DNA from: Pseudovibrio exalbescens | GTDB lineage: Bacteria > Pseudomonadota > Alphaproteobacteria > Rhizobiales > Stappiaceae | DNA length: 64,000 bases | Assembly: GCF_028737195.1 (NCBI RefSeq) | Contig: NZ_JAQZAJ010000002.1 | Coordinates: 620,001-684,000, forward strand | Direction: 5' to 3' | Shown: in pieces, positions 42,297-51,571 of the stretch | How positions within the stretch are numbered: the stretch's first letter is position 1 | How the letters are laid out: every line of letters starts with the position of its first letter | The notes under the pieces: generated by a model | The model's database searches: none | Seen by the model: only the letters and a program-made list of their open reading frames with translations | What the model was told of the DNA's origin: nothing | Translations under genes and position numbers: made by a program

Positions 42297-43139
42297 CTAC
42301 CAACCATTGGCAACTGCAAGTTTTTGCCAGGCGCGCTCCACCCACTCCGCGCGGAAGGTGTGGCCACCGTCATGAAGGCAGAGCTCCAAATAGGCCTCGT
42401 GCTGTTGCCAATCGTTGCAGGTCAAGCGCCCGTCCTGCTGTTCGTTCATGGGAGATTTTGGCAACTGCGCTCGGGCCTTCCATAGATCAAGGCTCTTGAA
42501 CACATCGGATTGATGCCACTTGCCGCCAATCCTTCGCCCTTCCAATGGCACTGTCCTGTCTTTGGTCCCGTGGATATGGGTCAGGAACGTCAGGTCCGAA
42601 GGGCAGGTTTGCGGCATGGGATCCCAGAAGGCCCCGGCAATAGGCGCAAAGCCATCAAACGCCTCGCCCCGGTAGCATGCCAGATACCAGACCATGGAGC
42701 CTCCCATGGAAAAGCCTGTAACCAAGGTGCGTTCAAGATTGAGTTCTGGCCTTTTTTTCAAGTCACTGAGGACCTCATCAAAGAACTGGAACTCGTCTCG
42801 GTGTTGAGAAGGAGAACTGGGGTAGGACCAAGTCTCCCCAAGGCCTTGGGGAACAACAAGCGCGAGACCATGCGTGTCTGCCATGGCAACAAGGCCGGGG
42901 TTTTCAATGGCCTTGGAAGCCTTGCCTTTCCAGCCGTGAAGATAGAACAAAGTACCCTTCGGCTCTTCACCAGGGGAGAGTTGGGGTAACTTGAACCAAT
43001 ACGCGCCGGAAGGAACGGTGCAAGGAGCACTCTGACCGCAAGCTTCCGTTGAGGAGGCATATGCGCCCCTCAAATTGCCGGGGCTTGCCACGACAAGTCC
43101 AAGGGCGGATAAACCAAGCAGCAATCGGGCTACACGCAT
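42297..43139 (-). CDS. Secreted alpha/beta-hydrolase (PHB depolymerase / feruloyl-esterase-like)
   Basis: Exported esterase (280 aa). The ATG at 43139 has a ggag site and begins a signal peptide (R-V-A-R-L-L-L-G-L-S-A-L-G-L). The catalytic triad is visible: nucleophile in G-F-S-M-G-G (near residue 135), Asp in H-G-T-K-D-R-T-V-P, His in D-G-G-H-T-F near the C-terminus. The N-terminal Y-L-H-G-W oxyanion segment fits the LpqC/depolymerase group. The natural ester is unknown. Confidence 0.85.
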   Translation of the reverse strand: MRVARLLLGLSALGLVVASPGNLRGAYASSTEACGQSAPCTVPSGAYWFKLPQLSPGEEPKGTLFYLHGWKGKASKAIENPGLVAMADTHGLALVVPQGLGETWSYPSSPSQHRDEFQFFDEVLSDLKKRPELNLERTLVTGFSMGGSMVWYLACYRGEAFDGFAPIAGAFWDPMPQTCPSDLTFLTHIHGTKDRTVPLEGRRIGGKWHQSDVFKSLDLWKARAQLPKSPMNEQQDGRLTCNDWQQHEAYLELCLHDGGHTFRAEWVERAWQKLAVANGW

Positions 43140-43235
43140 GAAGATCTCCAGAACACTCACCGCGGCAACGCTACAAAAAATCCGCGGCGGATGTGATCGC
43201 TTCTGATCACAATTTCGGGAGGTGCGAGATAGGGT

Positions 43236-43315
43236 GCTGCTCCAGCTCATCTTCTTAGCGGATGAAATTTTTAGACCAATCGGCATTCTTGGGGACCAAC
43301 TGGCGCTGGAGCAGC
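43236..43315. repeat. 11-bp inverted repeat between esterase and channel genes
   Basis: gctgctccagc (43236-43246) and gctggagcagc (43305-43315) are exact inverted copies 58 bases apart. It lies 3' of the K+ channel gene and 5' of the esterase gene. It could be a long-range hairpin or a regulator site; no transposase or target duplication was found. Confidence 0.55.
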
Positions 43316-43349
43316 TTCCCTTTATACCTGACCTAACGTTTTCAAATGA

Positions 43350-44171
43350 CTAATACCAAGTTCCCTCGGTTGGGATGTTCAGTGTGGTGCCGCAGTGCTT
43401 GCAGTGGACCGCGTCCGGGTCATGGCGGCTCAGGCCGCACGTGGTGCATGTGAACTTTACCTTCGCGGGGCGAAAAATCGTCTGCACCAACCGCAGGAAC
43501 AGGGCCACTCCGAAGATCATGATCAGGATCGTCAGGAACCTGCCCATGGTATCTGACATGGTTATGTCGCCAAAGCCTGTGGTCGTAAGTGTGGTAACGG
43601 TGAAGTACAGGGCATCCATGAAATTGTTTATGGACGGGTTCAGGTGTCCTTCGAGTACATAAACAACTGCGGATACCACGAACACGAACACAATCAGATT
43701 GATCCCGGAATGGATGATCTCCTCGTTGCGTCTGAACCATTTCGAAGCATCACGCAGTTCCCGCAGTACATGATAGGAGCGCAGCAATCGCAGCATGCGC
43801 ATGACTCTGAGGAAGCCGAGGTTATCGATGAATGCCGAGGCAAAAAGGGAAAAAATGACAATCACGTCTGTGATCGATGTAATGCTGCTGGCCTCCCGCC
43901 ATGGTCGCATGGCGATAAACAGCCTGACTAGATAGTCGGTCAGCAGCACGATGCCGATAGCGTAGTCCAGCGTATGGTTCTGCATTTCAACGCCGATTGT
44001 GGCGGCGAACATGAAGTATCCGATTGTGATTACATCAAATATTATGAGAGCAATCCGCCAGTAATGGGAATAGGATTCACTTCCGTAATACAGTGTCCTC
44101 AATCGGGCGCGCAGCGTTGCAAGTGAGCTTTCCTTTTTCTCTTCTGCTGTGCCGTTGCGTTCTCGGTTCAC
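43350..44171 (-). CDS. Voltage-gated potassium channel with C-terminal zinc ribbon
   Basis: Six-transmembrane channel subunit (273 aa). S4 carries regularly spaced arginines in R-V-M-R-M-L-R-L-L-R-S-Y. The pore has the filter T-T-T-G-F-G-D-I (residues about 195-202) in place of the usual T-V-G-Y-G-D. The last 45 residues hold two C-x-x-C pairs (C-T-T-C and C-K-H-C), a zinc ribbon not found in typical bacterial Kv channels. The N-terminus is charged and cytoplasmic. K+ selectivity is inferred from the GFG filter. Confidence 0.85.
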   Translation of the reverse strand: MNRERNGTAEEKKESSLATLRARLRTLYYGSESYSHYWRIALIIFDVITIGYFMFAATIGVEMQNHTLDYAIGIVLLTDYLVRLFIAMRPWREASSITSITDVIVIFSLFASAFIDNLGFLRVMRMLRLLRSYHVLRELRDASKWFRRNEEIIHSGINLIVFVFVVSAVVYVLEGHLNPSINNFMDALYFTVTTLTTTGFGDITMSDTMGRFLTILIMIFGVALFLRLVQTIFRPAKVKFTCTTCGLSRHDPDAVHCKHCGTTLNIPTEGTWY

Positions 44172-44551
44172 TCGAAAGCCTCATTTTTTGCTTCACACGC
44201 CATAATTGCTGTCATAATGTCATCCAAACGATGAATGCACCAGTTACAGCTGTAAACGAACTGAAATGCTACTAGGTTTTTCGTTGTTGTACTTAGGTAT
44301 ATTTACACCGTCTAAGGGGTTTATCGATCGATCTTTGAGGAATAGTGTACAAGACAACTGCTCATGTGATGTTCGTCACGCGGCAGCTGTTCTTGTTGAT
44401 GTAGTACGTCGCCTTAGACCTTCGATCCAACCATAAGGCTGGCTGTTTTGTGCAGCCATCTCCTCAGGCAGCTGTTTTTACTGACAAACATTCACTTCAA
44501 AGCCAATTGTTGGCTCACAGTTCAGCGTCGACCATAAGTGCGAGTGCCACT
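44172..44551. other. Divergent intergenic region without a gene
   Basis: About 380 AT-rich bases between the channel gene (minus) and the efflux operon (plus). It contains the palindrome atcgatcgat (44324-44333). The efflux frame is open from a GTG at 44450, but the signal peptide starts at 44552. No regulator gene of the TetR or MarR type flanks the efflux genes. Confidence 0.6.
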
Positions 44552-45703
44552 ATGAAAACTACAGAGCTTAAACAAGTCTCTCCAAAATTTTCCATTAGAC
44601 AGAACTTGGTTTCACTGGCATTTGCCACCGTGATTGGCCTCGGCGTTATGTCCTCACCCGTCGCCGCTCAGCAAGGCGAAGCTCCCAAACCGGCTGTCGT
44701 TGTTGAGCCAGTAACGACTCAGGTTGTGGAGGAGGAACGTATTTTTGCCGGGCGCACAGAAGCGATCAGCCGCGTGGATCTTATCGCGCGTGTAGGCGGT
44801 TTCCTGGAACCACTGAAATTTAAAGAGGGGCAGTCAGTCAAAAAAGGCGACGTGCTCTTTGTTATCCGTCAGGACCCTTATCAGTTTGCGGTAGAACAGG
44901 CGCAGGCCAATCTGGAAAGCGCGCAGGCACAAGTTGATCTGGCAAAGCTGGACTTCGATCGGAAGCAGCGCTTGGTGGACCGCGATACCGTTGCAGTCTC
45001 CGAGCTGGATGTTGCCCGCGCCAATCTGAAAGAGGCTGAAGCTGCGCGCTCCTTGCGTGAAGCAGATCTGGAACTTGCCAAGTTGGATCTGAGCTACACA
45101 GAGATTCTAGCGCCTACAGATGGCATCATCGGGTCGGCAACCTTTAAAGAAGGGGCCTACGTCACCGCAGCGAGCGGTACGCTGGCAACCGTTACCAGCA
45201 TGGACCCTATCCGTGTCACTTTCCCTGTGCCGCAAGATTTGATCATCCGTTCGCAACGGAACAACTACGAGAGCACCGAGAATCTGGTTCTGCGCATCCG
45301 CTTGAGTGACGGTGAGTTCTACGAACACGAAGGCCGACTGGAGTTTCTGGAAGCAACCGCGAACCCGGGTACAGACACTGTGACCGCCCGTGCGCAGTTC
45401 CCAAACCCGGACCGGATGCTGTTTGACCGGCAGCTAGTGGACGTCGTGGCATCGCCTAAAGATGCAGAGCCTCAGCTGGTTATTTCTCAGGCGGCCATGC
45501 TGTTGGATCAGGAAGGTTCATTTGTTCTGGTCGTCAACGACAAGGGTGAGGTTGAGCAGAAGCGCATCACAATCGGCGAGCAGGTAAGCGGTTTGGTGAT
45601 TGTAAGAAGTGGTTTGGAAGAAGGCGATCAGGTCATCACCTCTGGTATTCAGAAGGTGCGTCCTGGTCAGGTTGTTGACGCTCGTCTGGCGGGTCAGTCC
45701 TAA
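44552..45703 (+). CDS. RND efflux periplasmic adaptor subunit
   Basis: Membrane-fusion protein (383 aa from the ATG at 44552) that links an inner-membrane RND pump to an outer-membrane channel. A signal peptide runs to V-A-A-Q (about 42). Then come the barrel-sandwich motif R-V-G-G-F-L-E-P-L-K-F-K-E-G-Q-S-V-K-K-G-D-V-L-F, a coiled-coil hairpin with K-L-D-F-D-R-K-Q-R-L-V, and the second half-motif I-L-A-P-T-D-G-I-I-G. The AcrA/MexA type is clear. Its stop and the pump start overlap in TAATG. Confidence 0.92.
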   Translation: MKTTELKQVSPKFSIRQNLVSLAFATVIGLGVMSSPVAAQQGEAPKPAVVVEPVTTQVVEEERIFAGRTEAISRVDLIARVGGFLEPLKFKEGQSVKKGDVLFVIRQDPYQFAVEQAQANLESAQAQVDLAKLDFDRKQRLVDRDTVAVSELDVARANLKEAEAARSLREADLELAKLDLSYTEILAPTDGIIGSATFKEGAYVTAASGTLATVTSMDPIRVTFPVPQDLIIRSQRNNYESTENLVLRIRLSDGEFYEHEGRLEFLEATANPGTDTVTARAQFPNPDRMLFDRQLVDVVASPKDAEPQLVISQAAMLLDQEGSFVLVVNDKGEVEQKRITIGEQVSGLVIVRSGLEEGDQVITSGIQKVRPGQVVDARLAGQS

Positions 45704-48700
45704 TGATTTATGACGTCTTTATTCGCCGGCCTCGACTGGCGTTTGTGATATCGATCCTCATTGTGGTGGTCGGTATCATCTCGATGAATGCTATTCCGGT
45801 TTCTCAATATCCAACCATTGCCCCGCCGACCGTACAGGTGAACGCTACATACATCGGGGCAGATGCCTTGACGGTGGAGCAGAGTGTAGGCCAGCCCATC
45901 GAAAGCTCGGTGAACGGCGTGGACGGCATGCGCTACATGAAGTCCAACTCTTCAAGTGATGGCACCTACAGCCTGACGGTCTACTTTGACCTGACAACTG
46001 ACCCGGACATTGCCGCGGTAAACGTGCAGAACCGTGTGAGTGCCATTGAGTCCAAGCTTCCTCAGGAAGTTCGGGACCAAGGTGTTACCGTGCAGAAAAA
46101 AGCCGGTGACATGCTGCAAGCCTATACGTTCTACTCGCCAAACGGCACCCATGATGGTCTGTTCATTTCGAACTATGTCACCATCAATATTCTGGACGAG
46201 TTGAAACGTCTTCCTGGTGTGGGTGATGCGCAGGCTCTGGGCGCTCTGGATTACTCCATGCGCATCTGGGTCGACCCGGACAAACTGCGTGCCTTGAACC
46301 TGACGACTGATGATGTCATCGGTGCCATTCGCTCTCAGAACAAGCAGGCGGCAGTTGGCCGCGTGGGGGCTGCGCCTGTTTCTACAGATCAGCAACTTCA
46401 GTTGACCGTTACCGCAAAAGGGCGTCTGGAGACTCCAGAAGAGTTCGGTGCGATTGTACTGCGCGCCAATCAGGATGGTTCGCTCGTGCGCCTGTCTGAT
46501 GTAGCGCGCGTTGAGTTGAGCTCTGCCTCATATGACTGGAACGTGGAATTCCAGCAGCGCCAGTCCACCATGCTTGGTGTTTACCTGACGCCCGGTGCAA
46601 ACGCGGTGGCGGTGTCCGAGCTGGTGAACCAACGCCTCGAAGTCTTGGCAGAACGTTTTCCTGAAGACCTCACCTATCTATCCGTTTTCGATACGTCCCT
46701 ATTCGTGAACGAGATGATCTCCAAGGTGATTCACACCCTCATCGAAGCTTTTGTGCTGGTGACTGTTGTGGTGTTCATCTTCCTTGGCCGTTTCCGAGCA
46801 ACCCTTATTCCGTTGATCGCAGTGCCGGTGTCCATCATTGGTGCAATTGCGGTTGCCTACATCCTCGGGTTCTCGGCCAACACGATTTCCCTTCTGGCCA
46901 TGGTGCTTGCCATCGGTATCGTGGTCGATGACGCGATCATCGTGGTGGAGAATGTGGAACGCGTGATGCACGAGGATCCGCATCTGACACCGGCGCAAGC
47001 CACGTCCAAAGCGGTGAGTGAGATTGCGGGCCCGGTGCTGGCAATCACCTTCGTGTTGCTGTCTGTGTTCGTACCGGTGGCCTTCTTGCCCGGATCGTCA
47101 GGTGTGCTGTTCCGAGAGTTTGCGGTGTCCATCTCCGCGGCCATGGTGTTGTCTGCGATCAATGCGTTGACGCTGTCTCCCGCCCTTTGCGCAATCATGA
47201 TGCGCCCAGGTGAGCTGACTGGTGTCATGGCAAAAATCACGGGCTTCATCGACCGCATGGGGGAGGGCTACGCAAATCTCATCCGCCGCATGGTGCACCT
47301 GTCTGTGGCTTCGTTGCCAGCGGTCGCGATCTTTGCGGGGCTGGGTTATTTCATCGTGAGCAACACACCAGATGGTTTCGTGCCCGCCGAAGATAAGGGC
47401 TACGCGCTTGTTCTGGTCAACCTGCCTCCGGGTGCGTCGTTGAACCGTACTGAAGCGGCCATGAAACAGGCGGATGATATCATCCAGCAGGACCCAGCAG
47501 TGTTCGCGACCACTCTCGTCTCAGGCTTTGACTTCCTGGGCGGCGGTGGCACGAGCCCGAACGCCGGTGTGATCTTCGTGAAGCTGAAGGATTATGCCGA
47601 TCGCCCGAGTGCCGATCTGACGTCTTTCGCCTTTGTAAACCGAATGTACCCGGCACTACTTGGCATCCCAGAAGCAACGTTCTTCCCGGTGAACCCTCCG
47701 GCGATTGACGGTCTGGGTTCCGTGGGCGGTTTCGAGTATGTGCTTGAAGCATTGGAAGGTCAGGACCCTGCGGACATGGCCGCGGTGGGTCGTTCGTTGC
47801 AGGTCGCTGCCAACCAGCATCCGGCCATAACGGGCTTCTTCACAACGTTCGACGCGGAAACGCCGCAGGTGCGGGTGGTCTTGGATCGTGACCGCGCCAT
47901 GGTGCTCGGCCTCAACATCGCCAACGTTTATGGCGCGTTGCAGGCCACACTTGGTGGCTACTATGTGAACGACTTCAACCTCTACGGCCGTACGTGGTCT
48001 GTTCGTCTGCAGGCTGAGACCGATGCCCGCAACGAGATTGACGATATTCGCAAGGTCAACGTTCGCTCCAATACAGGCGAGATGGTTGAGCTTTCTGCGG
48101 TGGTCAACACGGAGCTGACACGCGGTCCGAAGTCTATCACTCGTTACAACAACTATCGGGCGATCAGCTACAACGGCAATGCCTCACCGGGCTTTGGTCT
48201 GGGTGAGTCCATGGCCGCGATGGAAGAGGTCTCAGCTGACACGCTTCCCGACGGCTTTGCCTATGAATGGACGGGTATTGCTCTGGAGCAGAAGCAGGCT
48301 GCAGGCCAAACCGGCTTGGTGCTTGGTCTTGCGTTCCTGTTTGCCTACCTGTTCCTGGTGGCGCTTTATGAAAGTTGGAACACGCCAATTCCGGTTCTCT
48401 TGTCTGTGGCACCGGCGATTGTGGGCGCACTTGCCAGCCTCTGGATCTTCAACCTGAGCTTCGACATGTATGCTCAGATTGGTTTGGTGATCCTGATCGC
48501 GCTTGCGGGTAAGAACGCCATTCTCATGAACGAGTTCTCACTGGAGAAACGTATTCATGGCATGTCGATCTACGAGTCTGCGGTGGAAGGTGCTCGACTG
48601 CGTTTCCGTCCGGTAATGATGACCTCGCTGGCGTTTTCTGCAGGCCTCGTGCCTCTGGCTCTGACCTCTGGTCCGGGTGCAGGTGCCATGGTGGCTGTGG

Positions 48701-48858
48701 GTATTCCGGTTTTGGCGGGGATGGTGACCTCGTTCACCGTGGGTATCTTCCTCATTCCAACCCTTTACACCGTGTTCCAATGGATGCGTGAGAAGGCCGG
48801 CTGGACCCCAGAAATGGGCTTGGCTGCGATGGGTGAGAACCCACACGAGAAGAGCTAG
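45703..48858 (+). CDS. RND multidrug efflux pump (HAE1 / AcrB-MexB type)
   Basis: Proton-driven drug/H+ antiporter (1051 aa, full length for HAE1). The N-terminus F-I-R-R-P-R-L-A-F-V, the substrate-loop pattern, and the proton-relay Asp pair in TM4 (V-V-D-D-A-I-I-V-V-E-N, about residues 407-417) with the Lys in TM10 (A-G-K-N-A-I-L-M-N-E-F) are all present. Drug type is not readable. No outer-membrane channel gene follows; a TolC-like partner must be elsewhere. Confidence 0.95.
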   Translation: MIYDVFIRRPRLAFVISILIVVVGIISMNAIPVSQYPTIAPPTVQVNATYIGADALTVEQSVGQPIESSVNGVDGMRYMKSNSSSDGTYSLTVYFDLTTDPDIAAVNVQNRVSAIESKLPQEVRDQGVTVQKKAGDMLQAYTFYSPNGTHDGLFISNYVTINILDELKRLPGVGDAQALGALDYSMRIWVDPDKLRALNLTTDDVIGAIRSQNKQAAVGRVGAAPVSTDQQLQLTVTAKGRLETPEEFGAIVLRANQDGSLVRLSDVARVELSSASYDWNVEFQQRQSTMLGVYLTPGANAVAVSELVNQRLEVLAERFPEDLTYLSVFDTSLFVNEMISKVIHTLIEAFVLVTVVVFIFLGRFRATLIPLIAVPVSIIGAIAVAYILGFSANTISLLAMVLAIGIVVDDAIIVVENVERVMHEDPHLTPAQATSKAVSEIAGPVLAITFVLLSVFVPVAFLPGSSGVLFREFAVSISAAMVLSAINALTLSPALCAIMMRPGELTGVMAKITGFIDRMGEGYANLIRRMVHLSVASLPAVAIFAGLGYFIVSNTPDGFVPAEDKGYALVLVNLPPGASLNRTEAAMKQADDIIQQDPAVFATTLVSGFDFLGGGGTSPNAGVIFVKLKDYADRPSADLTSFAFVNRMYPALLGIPEATFFPVNPPAIDGLGSVGGFEYVLEALEGQDPADMAAVGRSLQVAANQHPAITGFFTTFDAETPQVRVVLDRDRAMVLGLNIANVYGALQATLGGYYVNDFNLYGRTWSVRLQAETDARNEIDDIRKVNVRSNTGEMVELSAVVNTELTRGPKSITRYNNYRAISYNGNASPGFGLGESMAAMEEVSADTLPDGFAYEWTGIALEQKQAAGQTGLVLGLAFLFAYLFLVALYESWNTPIPVLLSVAPAIVGALASLWIFNLSFDMYAQIGLVILIALAGKNAILMNEFSLEKRIHGMSIYESAVEGARLRFRPVMMTSLAFSAGLVPLALTSGPGAGAMVAVGIPVLAGMVTSFTVGIFLIPTLYTVFQWMREKAGWTPEMGLAAMGENPHEKS

Positions 48859-48885
48859 GAAAGATCTCCAGCAGCAGTTAAAACG

Positions 48886-48917
48886 GGCCCGGCGCAGGAA
48901 ACTGCTCCGGGCCTTTT
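48886..48917 (+). terminator. Rho-independent terminator after the efflux operon
   Basis: ggcccgg (48886-48892) pairs with ccgggcc (48907-48913), followed by a T-run. Lies 27 bases after the pump stop. Confidence 0.8.
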
Positions 48918-48997
48918 TATGGCAGTCAAGCCGCACCAATTTCAGGGCAATTTTCCAGTGCACGACAGGAGAGTAGGCCAAGATTACACTCGATCCC

Positions 48998-49975
48998 ATG
49001 TTAAACGCGCTTCGACATACCTCTTACAGATTTGCGCCGGGCCGCAAGGCGGAGCCCTTTTGCGAGTTTGTCTCGAGCCGCGGTCTGTTGAAGAGCTGCG
49101 CGGTGCGAAACCGAGAAGTGCGGTCGTCTTCGACGTCGCTTGATTTGGATTTGATACGGGCGCTAGAGCCCGGCGACACCATCTATGTGTGTACAGACGC
49201 TCTGCCGGTGTTCGCGGCAACCATGCTGCCCAAAATCTCCATGCCTTTTGCATTGGTGTCAGGCGACAGCGATCTGTCAGTCTCTCTTGAGGGGCTCGGG
49301 CGCGATACCCTGCGCGCCTTGCTGGACAATCCTTACCTGACACGCTGGTTCGCACAAAACCTTGCCTTCTCCCATCCCAAGATCAACCACCTTCCGATCG
49401 GGATGGACTATCACACGGTGGCAGCCAAAGCGAAGCACCCGTGGGGCGGCTTCGAGGCGCCGTTGGATCAAGAGCAGTCCCTTAAGGATATTCGAAATGG
49501 GGCGGCCGCTTTGGAAGAAAAGAAGCCATTCGGCTACTGTAATTGGCATCATTCGTTGGGAAATGGCGACCGAGCCGAGGTGCTGCAACTTCTGGACTGC
49601 TCTGCGATCTATCTGGAGCACCACCGCGTGCCTCGTAAGAAGAGCTGGCTCAAAAATGCAGACTTCTTCTTTACCATCAGCCCTTTTGGAGAGGGGATGG
49701 ATTGTCATCGCACATGGGAGGCATTGCTGCTTGGCTCTGTGCCGATCATACCGGCTTCGCCCTTGAAGCCAATGTTTAAACGGTTGCCTGTCGTAATCGT
49801 GGAGGACTGGCGCCAGCTCAAACCCACATTTCTTGCTGAAGAAAAGCGGCGTATCTTGTCCCAAAGGTATGACTTCTCGCCGCTCTATCTGGACTACTGG
49901 CGTGCCCGCATCTCAGGACGCATCCCCTTGGCTCGCCCCATGATGACTTTCAGCGAGTTTCTGAGCCAGAGCTGA
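48998..49975 (+). CDS. Exostosin-like putative glycosyltransferase
   Basis: A 325-aa cytoplasmic protein without signal peptide. The middle-to-C-terminal region resembles the exostosin/GT47 donor domain: S-P-F-G-E-G-M-D-C-H-R-T-W-E-A-L-L-L-G-S-V-P-I-I (residues about 225-248), followed by K-R-L-P-V-V-I-V-E-D-W. This C-H-R-x-W-E-A-L motif is the best clue. Upstream parts (Y-V-C-T-D-A-L-P, G-M-D-Y-H-T-V) are not assigned. It lies alone between two transport operons. Confidence 0.6.
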   Translation: MLNALRHTSYRFAPGRKAEPFCEFVSSRGLLKSCAVRNREVRSSSTSLDLDLIRALEPGDTIYVCTDALPVFAATMLPKISMPFALVSGDSDLSVSLEGLGRDTLRALLDNPYLTRWFAQNLAFSHPKINHLPIGMDYHTVAAKAKHPWGGFEAPLDQEQSLKDIRNGAAALEEKKPFGYCNWHHSLGNGDRAEVLQLLDCSAIYLEHHRVPRKKSWLKNADFFFTISPFGEGMDCHRTWEALLLGSVPIIPASPLKPMFKRLPVVIVEDWRQLKPTFLAEEKRRILSQRYDFSPLYLDYWRARISGRIPLARPMMTFSEFLSQS

Positions 49976-50030
49976 GACGCCCGATCACGACGAGGGCCGG
50001 GCGCTTCAGACTTTTGACGTTCAGGTTCGA

Positions 50031-50810
50031 CTAGATCGCTAGATAGGTGTGACGGAGCTCTTCATTGTCGAGCACTTCCTGTGCTGTGCCGTCGAACACA
50101 ACTTCACCCATGTCCAGAATGACCGCACGGTCTGCAAGGTGCAAAGCTGCTACTGCATTCTGCTCCACGATAATGGTGGTGATGCCAAGCTCCTTCACGT
50201 TCACAAGGATACGTTCGATTTCCTGAACGATCACAGGAGCCAAACCTTCATAAGGCTCATCCAACAGCAAGAGTTTAACATCGCGAGCCAGCGCGCGGGC
50301 AACCGCCAGCATTTGCTGCTCGCCGCCGGACATGGTTACCGCATCTTGCTTGGCCCGCTCAGCAAGGCGCGGGAAATGATCGTAAATGCGATCAAGCGAC
50401 CAACCACGAGGCTCGGCGATTTGGGAAAGCTGCAGGTTCTCCTCGACAGTCAGACCCTGAATGATGCGCCGATCTTCCGGAACGAGTTGGATACCGCTGC
50501 GTGCGGCCTGATAGCTTTCCATCTCATGAACCGCTTGGTGATCAAGCCAGATTTCCCCGCGGCGCAGCTGCGGATCGCCTGCGCGCGCAATAGCGCGTAA
50601 GGTGGATGTCTTGCCTGCGCCGTTGCGGCCCAAGAGTGCGAGAATCTCGCCCTCACGCACCTCGAAGGTTACACCCTGCACAATATAGCTTTCGCCATAA
50701 TAGGCATGAAGGTTCCAGGCGGAGAAATAGGCATGCGCGCCGCCATGAGCTTTCGAGGGTGCAACGGCTGGGGCCTTGCGACCCTCGAATTGGTCTTCAA
50801 ACAAGGTCAT
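50031..50810 (-). CDS. livF: ABC transporter ATP-binding protein (LivF type)
   Basis: ATPase of a branched-chain-amino-acid-type (HAAT) importer (259 aa). Walker A G-R-N-G-A-G-K-T-S-T, signature M-S-G-G-E-Q-Q-M-L-A, Walker B L-L-L-L-D-E-P-Y-E-G-L-A-P, and the switch His replaced region I-I-V-E-Q-N-A are in order. A roughly 28-aa N-terminal extension precedes the usual LivF start. Overlaps livG by 4 bases. Confidence 0.9.
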   Translation of the reverse strand: MTLFEDQFEGRKAPAVAPSKAHGGAHAYFSAWNLHAYYGESYIVQGVTFEVREGEILALLGRNGAGKTSTLRAIARAGDPQLRRGEIWLDHQAVHEMESYQAARSGIQLVPEDRRIIQGLTVEENLQLSQIAEPRGWSLDRIYDHFPRLAERAKQDAVTMSGGEQQMLAVARALARDVKLLLLDEPYEGLAPVIVQEIERILVNVKELGITTIIVEQNAVAALHLADRAVILDMGEVVFDGTAQEVLDNEELRHTYLAI

Positions 50811-51562
50811 ATGTGCGCCCCTCCAAGATAGGCTTCCTGCACCCGTGGGTCACCTTTGATGTCCTCCGGCTTGCCTTCGACAATGACGGTGCCCTGAGCA
50901 AGCACGCTCACCTTATTCGCAAGCGAGAACACCACATGCATATCGTGTTCGATGACGATCTTGGTGATGCCGCGCTCACCAATGCGCTTCAACAGATCAA
51001 TGGTGTTGTTGGTGTCAGCGCGGGACATGCCTGCGGTCGGCTCATCCAACAACACCAGTTTCGGGTCTTGCACCAGACACATGGCGAGTTCCAGTCGCCG
51101 CTTGTCGCCCCGTGACAAAGAGGCAGCCAGAACGTCTTTCTTTTCGGCCAGCCCAATGTCCTCCAGAATGCTCTCTGCCTTCTCCTGAATTTCGGCGCGT
51201 TTGCGAACACCACGCCAAGCATTGAAGGTGAAAGAGCCATCGCTCGAAGCCAAGGCCGGAATGACCACGTTGTCCAGAATGGAAAGGTCGCCGAAGATCT
51301 CCGGAGTTTGAAACACGCGCGAAACCCCAGCCTGATTGATTTCGTGCGGCTTGATCCCGATCAGGTTCTTGCCCATGAAGGTCACGGTGCCTGTGTCAGG
51401 TGTCAGCCTTCCCACGAAGCAGTTCAGCAGAGTTGATTTACCAGCCCCATTTGGGCCGATAATCGCATGAACATTGCCTTGCTCGACAGACAGGTTCACC
51501 TCATTAAGGGCTTTAAGGCCGCCGAAGCTCTTGTTCACCCCTTCAACTTTTAAAATTTCCAT
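50807..51562 (-). CDS. livG: ABC transporter ATP-binding protein (LivG type)
   Basis: Second ATPase of the HAAT importer (251 aa): Walker A G-P-N-G-A-G-K-S-T-L, the LivG-type F-Q-T-P-E-I-F Q-loop, a signature S-R-G-D-K-R-R-L-E-L-A and Walker B L-V-L-L-D-E-P-T-A-G-M-S-R. The signature reads L-S-R-G-D in place of L-S-x-G-E/Q, an allowed but less common variant. Starts 9 bases after livM. Confidence 0.92.
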   Translation of the reverse strand: MEILKVEGVNKSFGGLKALNEVNLSVEQGNVHAIIGPNGAGKSTLLNCFVGRLTPDTGTVTFMGKNLIGIKPHEINQAGVSRVFQTPEIFGDLSILDNVVIPALASSDGSFTFNAWRGVRKRAEIQEKAESILEDIGLAEKKDVLAASLSRGDKRRLELAMCLVQDPKLVLLDEPTAGMSRADTNNTIDLLKRIGERGITKIVIEHDMHVVFSLANKVSVLAQGTVIVEGKPEDIKGDPRVQEAYLGGAHI

Positions 51563-51571
51563 GGGGCTCTC

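Noticed and set aside
42236-42300. Possible mobile-element end near 42.25 kb
   Set aside because: No inverted or direct repeat and no transposase fragment; ordinary intergenic DNA.
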